From the NCBI GenBank assembly GCA_008501735.1, contig QQUF01000012.1:1-41514 (forward strand): 41,514 bases of DNA, read 5' to 3'. How positions within the stretch are numbered: position 1 is the stretch's first letter; each line of letters begins with the position of its first letter. A program made the translations under genes and the position numbers. Origin of the DNA: Calditrichota bacterium. Lineage in GTDB: Bacteria; CLD3. The notes under the pieces were generated by a model. It searched no databases. It had not been told where the DNA came from and saw nothing but the letters and a program-made list of their open reading frames with translations. This document shows, in pieces, positions 1-7,341 of the stretch.

Positions 1-2262
1 GACGAAACATTTAGAAATTATGACGTTAGCGATGGACTTCAAAGCAATGCATTTAATGGGAATTCTGCTTTTAAATCAAGTTCAGGAGAATTGTTTTTTG
101 GCGGAGTAAATGGTTTTAACTTTTTTCACCCTGATAGTGTAAAAGACAATCCGAACATTCCAAAAATTTTGATTTCATCTTTCAAAAAATTTGATAAAGA
201 AGTAAAGTTTGAAGAGTCAATTTTTGAATTAGACGAAATAAATTTGAGTTACAAAGACAATTTCGTGAGTTTTGGTTTTACCGCTTTAGACTACACTGAA
301 CCAATGAAAAACCAATTTGCTTACAAACTTGAAGGCTTTAACGAAGATTGGATTTTTTGCGGGAATGAAAGATTTGTGAATTTTGCAAACCTGAATCCGG
401 GCGAATACATTTTTAAAGTCAAAGGTTCAAACAACGATGGAGTTTGGAACGAAAAAGGCACACAAATTCGTCTTAACATTCTTCCTCCTTGGTGGCAGAC
501 AATTTGGTTCAGATTTTCATTAGGTTTTTCACTTTTGGGCTTGGTTTTTGGGGTTTACAAAGTTCGTGTGAGAAATATCGAAAAACAAAAAGACGAATTG
601 GAAGTTTTGGTAAACGAAAGAACTGCCGAACTCAAAAAACAAAAAGAACTTGCTGAAAAGTCTAAAAATACTATCGAAAAACAAGCTCAAAAATTGCTTG
701 AAATGGATAAAATTAAATCTCAATTTTTTGCAAATATTTCTCACGAATTCCGAACTCCTTTAACATTAATTATGGGTCCAATTGAAGAAATGCTGAGGAG
801 CAATTCAAAAGCTAACTCAAAGACTTTAGAAATGATGAAAGGAAATTCAAACAGGCTTTTAGAATTGATAAACCAACTTTTAGACATTTCAAAACTTGAA
901 TCGGGAAAAATGGAACTTGAAGTTTCAAAAGTTGACTTTGGTAATTTTTTGAGCAGAGTGGTTTCGAGCTTCTCATCTTTTGCAGTTCAGAAAAAAGTCC
1001 AACTTGACTTCAAGACAGAAATCAAAAATTTGGAACTTTGGGTTGACAAAGACAAAATCGAAAAAGTCGTGAACAACTTGCTTTCAAATGCTTTCAAGTT
1101 CACAAGACCAAATGGAAGAATTGAAGTTTTGCTTACGGAAACAGAGGGTTTTGCAAAATTTGAAGTCAAGGACACAGGAATTGGAATTCCACAAGAAAAG
1201 GTGAAAAATATTTTTGAAAGATTCGTTCAAGTTGACAACACAATCACACGCGAATTTGAAGGTTCAGGAATTGGATTAGCTTTGACAAAAGAATTAGTCG
1301 AACTTCACGAAGGCAAAATTTCTGTTCAAAGTGAAGTTGAAAAGGGTAGTGTTTTCACAGTAATTTTGCCTAAGAAAAAACTCGAATTTGCAAAGATGCG
1401 AGAGAAATTTGAAGAAATTGAAAATGCAAATTTATTGGAAGACGTTGAAGTTCAATTTGATAAAAATGAGCTTTTATCGCTGACTTACGAGCCGAAAAGT
1501 AAAGTTGAAATTCCGCTTGTTTTGGTAGTAGAAGACAACGACGAGGTTCGTGAATACATTTGCAATCAATTAATGGAAAATTACAAACTAATTGAAGCAG
1601 TTGACGGAGAAGATGGAATTTCAAAAGCAAAAACTAAAATTCCGGATTTAGTAATTAGCGATGTGATGATGCCAAAAGTTGACGGCTACAAACTTGCCGA
1701 AGAACTCAAAAAAGATGAAAAGACTTCGCATATTCCAATAATTATGCTAACTGCAAAGGCTTCATCGGAAAGTAAAATTGAAGGATTAGAGACAGGAATC
1801 GACGACTACTTAACAAAGCCTTTCGATTCACAGGAGCTAAGAATTCGAGTCAAAAATTTAATCGAAAACCGAAACAGGTTGAAAGAAAAATACAGTCGTC
1901 AAATTATTTTAGATTCACAAAGTATTGTTGGAGAGTCGATTGACGAAGTTTTTTTAAAAAAAGTCTTTTCTTGTATTGAAAGTTTCTTGTCGGATTCCGA
2001 TTTCGACGTAGAAACTTTAGGCAATGAAATCGGAATGAGCCGTTCACAACTTCACAGAAAACTAAAAGCCTTACTTGACAAATCACCAAGTGAACTAATC
2101 CGAATCAAAAGATTAGAGCGAGCGAAAAAGATGCTTGAGAAAAAAGTTAGCAATGTTTCTGAAATTGCATACGACGTTGGTTTTAACAATCTTTCTTATT
2201 TTTCTAAGTGTTTCAAAGAGTATTTTGGTAAACTACCTTCGGAAATAATGACAAATGAATAA
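1..2262 (+). CDS. Hybrid two-component regulator (HTCS type), 5' truncated
   Basis: The frame is open from base 1, so the first in-frame ATG (91) is internal and the N-terminus lies outside the window. Counting from that ATG: the tail of a Reg_prop beta-propeller is followed by a Y_Y_Y domain (about 50-130), one membrane segment (about 138-156) and a coiled coil. Then comes a HisKA domain with the H-box histidine at 218 (ANISHEFRTPL), a HATPase domain (DTGIGIP; GSGIGLAL), a receiver domain with acidic VVED near 481 and phosphoacceptor Asp524 (ISDVMMPK), and an AraC-type HTH at the C-terminus (about 640-723). In Bacteroidota this layout senses a ligand in the periplasm and activates nearby transcription through the AraC domain. 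The regulated genes are not identifiable here: the genes downstream are housekeeping. A 131-base gap follows. Confidence 0.95.
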   Translation, partial: DETFRNYDVSDGLQSNAFNGNSAFKSSSGELFFGGVNGFNFFHPDSVKDNPNIPKILISSFKKFDKEVKFEESIFELDEINLSYKDNFVSFGFTALDYTEPMKNQFAYKLEGFNEDWIFCGNERFVNFANLNPGEYIFKVKGSNNDGVWNEKGTQIRLNILPPWWQTIWFRFSLGFSLLGLVFGVYKVRVRNIEKQKDELEVLVNERTAELKKQKELAEKSKNTIEKQAQKLLEMDKIKSQFFANISHEFRTPLTLIMGPIEEMLRSNSKANSKTLEMMKGNSNRLLELINQLLDISKLESGKMELEVSKVDFGNFLSRVVSSFSSFAVQKKVQLDFKTEIKNLELWVDKDKIEKVVNNLLSNAFKFTRPNGRIEVLLTETEGFAKFEVKDTGIGIPQEKVKNIFERFVQVDNTITREFEGSGIGLALTKELVELHEGKISVQSEVEKGSVFTVILPKKKLEFAKMREKFEEIENANLLEDVEVQFDKNELLSLTYEPKSKVEIPLVLVVEDNDEVREYICNQLMENYKLIEAVDGEDGISKAKTKIPDLVISDVMMPKVDGYKLAEELKKDEKTSHIPIIMLTAKASSESKIEGLETGIDDYLTKPFDSQELRIRVKNLIENRNRLKEKYSRQIILDSQSIVGESIDEVFLKKVFSCIESFLSDSDFDVETLGNEIGMSRSQLHRKLKALLDKSPSELIRIKRLERAKKMLEKKVSNVSEIAYDVGFNNLSYFSKCFKEYFGKLPSEIMTNE

Positions 2263-2348
2263 TTAATTTTAACAGAAATGTCATAATTTTCAATTTGCCT
2301 TTTCAAATGAATTCTTTCCTTTAAAAATCAAGTTCTTATCTGTAAATT

Positions 2349-2382
2349 TGCCAAGCCAAACTAACTTGGCATTTTCTAATTT
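2349..2382 (+). terminator. Probable rho-independent terminator of the HTCS gene
   Basis: A 7-bp perfect stem (TGCCAAG at 2349-2355, CTTGGCA at 2365-2371) with a 9-base loop is followed by a T-rich tract. It lies 87 bases after the HTCS stop and just before folB. The stem is short, so the call is moderate. Confidence 0.45.
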
Positions 2383-2393
2383 TAGAGGCAGAC

Positions 2394-2777
2394 TTGGAAC
2401 GAATTACATTCAAAAATATTTTATTCTTCGCAAAACACGGAGCTTTTGATGAAGAAAGAACTCTTGGTCAAAGATTTGCGATAGACTTAACTTTTTGGTT
2501 TGACGCAAGAGAAGCTGTGATTAACGATGATTTAGAGAAAACAGTTGATTACGAGACTATCTTCAATGAAGTTCATCAAATTATTACTGAAGAGAAACAC
2601 CGTTTAATTGAAACACTTGCTCACAGAGTTGCAATTAATGTTTTGCAAAATCACAGAATTATTCAAGAAATCAGTGTTTGCATTCGTAAACCAAATGCGC
2701 CTGTAAATGGAATTTTTGATTTCATAGAAGTTGAGGTAAATCGGAAAAGTGAAGACCTTCTTAAGTCTTGGGAGTAA
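2394..2777 (+). CDS. folB: Dihydroneopterin aldolase
   Basis: This enzyme converts 7,8-dihydroneopterin to 6-hydroxymethyl-7,8-dihydropterin and glycolaldehyde in folate synthesis. The 127 residues match the usual FolB length. Family positions are visible: the acidic pair E20/E21 ahead of LGQRF, Y53 in VDYETI, and K99 in the IRKPNAP motif. The start is a TTG, preceded by GAGGCAG. An ATG start is not available nearby. folK begins inside its 3' end (29-base overlap), consistent with translational coupling of two consecutive folate steps. Confidence 0.93.
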   Translation: MERITFKNILFFAKHGAFDEERTLGQRFAIDLTFWFDAREAVINDDLEKTVDYETIFNEVHQIITEEKHRLIETLAHRVAINVLQNHRIIQEISVCIRKPNAPVNGIFDFIEVEVNRKSEDLLKSWE

Positions 2778-3243
2778 TCTCGGAGACAAAATCTATTACT
2801 TAAACGAAGCAATAAAAAGAATCAATGATAACCCTAAAATTAGCATTCAAAATATTTCGTCTATTTTTCAAACTGCTCCTGTCGGCGAGATTGAGCAAGG
2901 CGATTTTTACAATCTTGTTGCTGAAATTGAAACTGAAATTTTACCGCCTGAACTTTTGGTTCTTACGCAACAAATAGAAAATGAACTTGGTCGTCAAAGA
3001 GAAGTTCATTGGGGAGCAAGAACGATTGACATTGACATTCTTTTGGCTGAAAATTTTGAAATGCAAAATGAAAAATTACAAATTCCGCACCCTGAAATGC
3101 ACAAAAGAAACTTTGTTCTTGTACCTTTAAATGAAATTGCGAAAGACTATTTTGTTAAGCCTTTTGGTAAAAAAGTGAATGAGCTTTTAAATGAATGTTC
3201 AGATAACTCACAAGTAAAAAAGTTAGAAAAATGTTTAAAATAA
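2749..3243 (+). CDS. folK: 6-hydroxymethyl-7,8-dihydropterin pyrophosphokinase
   Basis: HPPK transfers pyrophosphate from ATP to the product of FolB. The N-terminal SLGSNLGDK motif, the WGARTIDIDILL motif with the paired metal-binding aspartates, and the IPHPEMHKRNFVLVPL stretch are all family hallmarks. The 164-residue length is normal. The start is a GTG placed within folB, in another frame; starting later would remove the conserved LGSNLGD segment. The next small ORF begins 13 bases before its stop. It is the second gene of the folB-folK-small protein-hemN-hemY run. Confidence 0.94.
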   Translation: MKTFLSLGSNLGDKIYYLNEAIKRINDNPKISIQNISSIFQTAPVGEIEQGDFYNLVAEIETEILPPELLVLTQQIENELGRQREVHWGARTIDIDILLAENFEMQNEKLQIPHPEMHKRNFVLVPLNEIAKDYFVKPFGKKVNELLNECSDNSQVKKLEKCLK

Positions 3244-3416
3244 TAGTTATTGGAATCGGGATTTACTTGATTTATAAATTCTTCTTTGGATTTGGAAAAC
3301 CAAATTTAAAAGATTCAGAAAAAACAAATACTTATGTAAACCCAGAAAAGAAAAAAATAGATTTAGATGAATTCGATGTCGAAGACGTTGATTTCCAAGA
3401 TGAAGATGAAAAATAG
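3231..3416 (+). CDS. Small single-span membrane protein with acidic tail
   Basis: This is a 61-residue protein. A hydrophobic N-terminal helix (about 3-21) is followed by a basic linker and a strongly acidic C-terminus (DEFDVEDVDFQDEDEK). The layout resembles the small DUF4834-type proteins that occur beside housekeeping genes in Bacteroidota, but I cannot confirm membership. It overlaps the end of folK by 13 bases and hemN follows 27 bases later, which supports expression from the same message. The function is unknown. The tight fit and clear membrane/acidic composition argue that it is real rather than a chance ORF. Confidence 0.65.
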   Translation: MFKIIVIGIGIYLIYKFFFGFGKPNLKDSEKTNTYVNPEKKKIDLDEFDVEDVDFQDEDEK

Positions 3417-3443
3417 TCTTTAAACAAAGACAAAAATGAAAGA

Positions 3444-4826
3444 ATGAAAATGGAAAATTTTGAACTTTCCGTCGAAACAATAAATAAATTTAATGTTCCC
3501 GGACCTCGTTACACTTCTTATCCAACAGCTCCTGAGTGGAAAGATGATTTTACTGAAAATAATTATTTCAAGATTCTGAATGATTTTGGTGCAAAAGATG
3601 AGCCTTTGTCAATTTACGTTCACATTCCTTTTTGTGAAAGCCTTTGTTGGTATTGTGGCTGCAATGTTAAAATCAGTAAAAACAGAGAGAAAGCTAACGA
3701 TTACATTGATTACCTTTTCAAAGAAATTGATACAGTTGCTTCAAAGTTTGAGAAGAAAAAAGAAATTACGCAATTTCATTGGGGAGGCGGAACTCCAACT
3801 TTTATGAACGAAGAGCAAATCGCAAAGCTTTTCAGAAAAATTCAAGATTCTTTTGATTTGAATTTAGATGAAGAAGTCGCGATTGAAGTTGACCCAAGAA
3901 CAATTGATCATCACAAATTAAAAGTTCTCAGGAATCTTGGTTTTAACCGCGTAAGTATGGGAGTTCAGGATTTTAATCCAAAAGTTCAAGAAGCTGTAAA
4001 TCGCGTTCATTCTTTTGAATTAGTAAAAAGTCACTACGATTACTGCCGAGAATTAGGATTCCGTTCTGTGAATTTGGATTTAATTTATGGTTTACCTTTT
4101 CAAACGGTTGAAAATTTTGCAGAATCGGTTGAACTTGTTTGCGACTTAAGACCTGACAGAGTCGCACTTTATTCTTACGCTCATTTGCCTTGGCTCAAAC
4201 CTCATATGAAACTGATTCACGAAACTGATTTACCTTCAACTGAAGAGAAATTCAAGATTTTCTTAAAATCGCGTGAAATCTTTATGAAAAGAGGTTACTT
4301 GACGATTGCGATGGATCATTTTGCTTTGGAAACTGATGAAATGGCAAAAGCATTTATGAACGGAACTTTGCACCGAAATTTTATGGGTTACACTTTAAAA
4401 CCTGCTGAAAACTTTATCGGTTTTGGCGTTTCTTCGATTGGTTACTTAGAAAATTGTTTCATTCAGAACACAAAAGATTTGAACGAATACTACCAAATGA
4501 TTGATGACGGAAATCTTCCTCTTGAGAGAGGTAAGATTCTGAAAGAAGATGATTTGATGCGTCAATGGACGATAAATTCTTTGATGTGTAAATTCAAAGT
4601 TGATAAAAATGAATTTAAGCAAAAATTTGAAATTGACTTTGACACATATTTCGAATACGAAAAAGAGCATTTACAAAATTGTGAAAAAGAAGATTTGCTC
4701 AAATTAAAAGATGACAAAATTATAATTTCTCCAATAGGCAGACTTTTCATTCGTAATGTTTGTATGGGCTTTGATTGGTATTTTAGGCAACAAGGTGCTC
4801 ATAAAAAATTTTCAAAGACGGTCTAA
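3444..4826 (+). CDS. hemN: Oxygen-independent coproporphyrinogen III oxidase (radical SAM)
   Basis: HemN decarboxylates coproporphyrinogen III to protoporphyrinogen IX without oxygen, using a 4Fe-4S cluster and two S-adenosylmethionines. The 460 residues fit HemN proper. GPRYTSYPTA near the N-terminus is typical of true HemN rather than HemW. The cluster motif is C64-x3-C68-x2-C71, followed by C73. HWGGGTPTF (SAM contact) and a HemN C-terminal domain ending GRLFIRNVCMGFDWYF are also present. The start could be ATG 3444 or ATG 3450; both have weak ribosome sites. The stop is 4 bases before the next gene, hemY, whose enzyme uses its product. Confidence 0.95.
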   Translation: MKMENFELSVETINKFNVPGPRYTSYPTAPEWKDDFTENNYFKILNDFGAKDEPLSIYVHIPFCESLCWYCGCNVKISKNREKANDYIDYLFKEIDTVASKFEKKKEITQFHWGGGTPTFMNEEQIAKLFRKIQDSFDLNLDEEVAIEVDPRTIDHHKLKVLRNLGFNRVSMGVQDFNPKVQEAVNRVHSFELVKSHYDYCRELGFRSVNLDLIYGLPFQTVENFAESVELVCDLRPDRVALYSYAHLPWLKPHMKLIHETDLPSTEEKFKIFLKSREIFMKRGYLTIAMDHFALETDEMAKAFMNGTLHRNFMGYTLKPAENFIGFGVSSIGYLENCFIQNTKDLNEYYQMIDDGNLPLERGKILKEDDLMRQWTINSLMCKFKVDKNEFKQKFEIDFDTYFEYEKEHLQNCEKEDLLKLKDDKIIISPIGRLFIRNVCMGFDWYFRQQGAHKKFSKTV

Positions 4827-4830
4827 AAAA

Positions 4831-6183
4831 ATGCAAAAGATTGCAGTTCTTGGTGCAGGAATTTCAGGTCTTGCAACGGCTTACTATCTCAAAAAATCGT
4901 TCCCAAGTTCAGAAATTAAAATTTTTGAATCTGAAAAGAGTGCAGGTGGAAAAATCTCCACAAGAACAGAAAAAGAATTTTTGTTTGAACAAGGTCCAAG
5001 AGGAGTTAGACCTTCTGGAAAAGGAAGACATTTTTTACAATTTGTAAGAGAAATCGGGCTTTGGGAAAAGTTAGTTCCTTCTAATAAAGAAGCTAAAATT
5101 CGTTACTTATTTCTTGACGGGAAACTTGAAAAACTTCCAACAAATCCACTTGAAGCAATTACTTCAAAAACAACTGACGGAGCAATTGGAGCAGTTTTAA
5201 AAGATTTAAAAACTCCACAAAAAGATAATGAAAATGAGTCAATCCGCGAATTTATCGAAAGAAGATTTGGGCAAAAAATTGCTGACAATTTGATTGACCC
5301 CGTAATTTCTGGAATTTACGCAGGCGACATTTCAAAACTTTCTGCTTCTGAAACGATTTTCTTTTTAACTGAACCCGAAAGAGATTTTGGCGGAGTTATT
5401 AAAGGATTAATCAAAGCCTCAAAGTCTAAACCTGACATCGAAGAAAGCTTTGGTGAAATTGAGAAATCAGCTCTTGTTACTTTCAAAGGTGGAATGCAAA
5501 CTTTAGTTTCAAAATTAGTTGAAATTCTGGGTGAAAATTTATCGCTTGGAACGAAAATTTGCTCACTCAAAAAAAACGAAAATAAAATTGAAGTTACTTA
5601 CGGAAGCGAAATTTTTGTAGCGGACTTTGTTGTAAGCACAATTCCGGCTTTTGTTTTGAATGAAATTTTAGACGGATTCGACACAAAATTAAATTCACTT
5701 TTAGAAAAAATTGTTTACGCACCAATAACTGTTAGTTCACTTGGTTTTGAAAAAAATGTTAATTCATTGACTGGGTTTGGATATTTGGTTCCACACAAAG
5801 AAAATCAAGCGATTCTTGGCGGACTTTGGAACGACCAAATATTTGATGGAATTTCGCCTAAAAACAAATCAAGTTTTACAGTTATGCTTGGTGGGGCTTG
5901 TAGTGAAAATTTTGATTCTATTTCTGAAAGTGAATTTACAGAAACAGCTTTGGAAGCCACTCAAAAACATTTAGGATTTTCAGAAAAGCCTTCTGTTAAA
6001 TTTTCAAAAGTTTGGTCAAAAGGAATTCCTCAGTACAACGTCGGACACAAAAAGATAGTTGAAGAAATTCAAACTGTTTTGAAAGACGAAAATTTAGTAA
6101 TTTCGGGGAACTTCATCGGTGGAGTTTCGGTAATTGACTGTATAAAAAATGCGAAATTATTAGCAGAAAAGTATAAAATATAA
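4831..6183 (+). CDS. hemY: FAD-dependent protoporphyrinogen oxidase
   Basis: This enzyme oxidises protoporphyrinogen IX to protoporphyrin IX, the step after HemN. The protein opens directly with an FAD/NAD-binding dinucleotide fold (IAVLGAGISGLATAYYL, then an acidic residue ending the second strand). It has the EQGPRGVRP segment of the HemY/PPOX family and ends with the ISGNFIGGVSVIDC stretch that contacts FAD. I start it at ATG 4831 (450 residues). A longer ORF begins at 4756, but those 25 extra codons overlap the 3' end of hemN and put non-family sequence before the nucleotide-binding fold. Coproporphyrinogen oxidase activity is an alternative known in relatives of this family, but pairing with HemN favours protoporphyrinogen. 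Confidence 0.92.
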   Translation: MQKIAVLGAGISGLATAYYLKKSFPSSEIKIFESEKSAGGKISTRTEKEFLFEQGPRGVRPSGKGRHFLQFVREIGLWEKLVPSNKEAKIRYLFLDGKLEKLPTNPLEAITSKTTDGAIGAVLKDLKTPQKDNENESIREFIERRFGQKIADNLIDPVISGIYAGDISKLSASETIFFLTEPERDFGGVIKGLIKASKSKPDIEESFGEIEKSALVTFKGGMQTLVSKLVEILGENLSLGTKICSLKKNENKIEVTYGSEIFVADFVVSTIPAFVLNEILDGFDTKLNSLLEKIVYAPITVSSLGFEKNVNSLTGFGYLVPHKENQAILGGLWNDQIFDGISPKNKSSFTVMLGGACSENFDSISESEFTETALEATQKHLGFSEKPSVKFSKVWSKGIPQYNVGHKKIVEEIQTVLKDENLVISGNFIGGVSVIDCIKNAKLLAEKYKI

Positions 6184-6210
6184 TTTAGACCACAAAAAAT
6201 ACGAAAAATA

Positions 6211-6245
6211 AGACCTGAAAGGTTTTTGGAAAACCTATCAGGTCT
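6211..6245. repeat. Palindromic intergenic repeat, copy 1 (AGACCTGAAAGGTTTT type)
   Basis: Two 16-base arms (6211-6226 and 6230-6245) are complementary except at one position and are separated by three bases. The same core, with perfect arms, recurs at 25404-25436. It lies between hemY and the next gene, where it could act as a transcript-end hairpin. Recurrence elsewhere makes a dispersed REP-like repeat the better description. Confidence 0.8.
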
Positions 6246-6275
6246 AAAATATAAAAAATAGGTAATTAGATTTCT

Positions 6276-6584
6276 ATGAGTTTCATTGACAGATTAAAAG
6301 ATAAATGGGGAATTAAAAGAACGATTGACGTTGTTTTAATTCTAATTGTTTTTTCACTTGCAGGCTCAAGCGTTATGTTTTTTACAAAGCCTGTTTTACT
6401 CTTTTTTGGAGTTGACGAAAGCACTCCAACAGCAATTTGGTGGACAGCTCGGATTTTACTAATCGTTCCAATTTACCAAGTTTTGTTAATCGTTTACGGG
6501 ACTTTGCTTGGACAATTTTATTTCTTTTGGGAAAAAGAGAAAAAAATGGGTCGTTGGATTGTTGGACTTTTTACAAAAAATTAG
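6276..6584 (+). CDS. Small two-span membrane protein, DUF6787-like
   Basis: This is a 102-residue protein with a basic N-terminus (DRLKDKWGIKRT), two hydrophobic segments (about 18-38 and 56-80) and the ending GQFYFFWEKEKKMGRW. That layout, with a GQF.FFWEKEKK-type motif after the second helix, resembles small uncharacterised Bacteroidota membrane proteins classed as DUF6787. The family name is from memory and should be checked. Its stop codon directly abuts the start of the following lipoprotein gene, so the two are probably translated from one message. Function unknown. Confidence 0.75.
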   Translation: MSFIDRLKDKWGIKRTIDVVLILIVFSLAGSSVMFFTKPVLLFFGVDESTPTAIWWTARILLIVPIYQVLLIVYGTLLGQFYFFWEKEKKMGRWIVGLFTKN

Positions 6585-7337
6585 ATGAAATATTTGCAAA
6601 AACTAAATTTACAAATCCTCCTTATTGCTTCAATTAGTTTGTTCTCGTGTTCGGATAACAATGATTCCGAGAAAACGATTTTGACACAAAGTGAACTTTT
6701 ACTTAATGCTTACAAAACAAATTCAACTGAAAAATTGCATAGTTTTTTTGAGGAATGGGAAAGTCTTAGTGTTCCCAAAACAAATGAAGAAATTCAGAGC
6801 GAACCAACCGAACAAATTCGTGCCACTTACAGAATTTTCGAGCAATTCTATGACCCTTTTAGCTTAAATCAATACGGAGATTCAACTCGTTACCCCGAAG
6901 TCGGAAATGAATTTTATAAAGACACAGAATTTATAGTTGTTCAAAATCGAATCAACCTTACTTTCGATAATTACCAAGTAACGGAATATATTACGGATTT
7001 TCGTCCAAAGTGTAATTTAGACAATCATAAATTTGTTTACTTAACAGACGAGTATGAGAAAATTTTAAAAGACTTTCTGGACGACCAACTAAGTTGGGAG
7101 GAAGTTTGGAAACGTTACGAATTTTTAAACAAATACACAAAAATTTCTCCCGGGCATTGGTTTGGTTGGCATTTTGAAACTCACCCAAAAGTTTATGGAA
7201 TTGATTTTAATTATGGTTTGGATAGTGCAAGAGTAGATTTCCGAATCCGCTACGAAGGAGGAGAAGCAACATTTGAAAATTCCACAACTGAAAACTCTTG
7301 GGAATTACAAGAGTCTCACCTAACTTGGATTGAGTGA
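6585..7337 (+). CDS. Hypothetical lipoprotein
   Basis: A signal sequence of about 21 residues ends in a lipobox-like LFSC with the acylated cysteine at 22, then a polar DNNDSE tail. That predicts an outer-membrane-anchored or periplasmic lipoprotein of 250 residues. The mature part is rich in aromatic and acidic residues, contains HWFGWHFETHP near its middle-to-end, and ends SHLTWIE. I do not recognise the domain. It follows the small membrane protein with no gap and converges on nuoL (4 bases apart). Confidence 0.78.
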   Translation: MKYLQKLNLQILLIASISLFSCSDNNDSEKTILTQSELLLNAYKTNSTEKLHSFFEEWESLSVPKTNEEIQSEPTEQIRATYRIFEQFYDPFSLNQYGDSTRYPEVGNEFYKDTEFIVVQNRINLTFDNYQVTEYITDFRPKCNLDNHKFVYLTDEYEKILKDFLDDQLSWEEVWKRYEFLNKYTKISPGHWFGWHFETHPKVYGIDFNYGLDSARVDFRIRYEGGEATFENSTTENSWELQESHLTWIE

Positions 7338-7341
7338 AAAT

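Noticed and set aside
4756-4830. N-terminal extension of the protoporphyrinogen oxidase
   Set aside because: These codons overlap the hemN 3' end in another frame and precede the nucleotide-binding fold, which starts right after ATG 4831.
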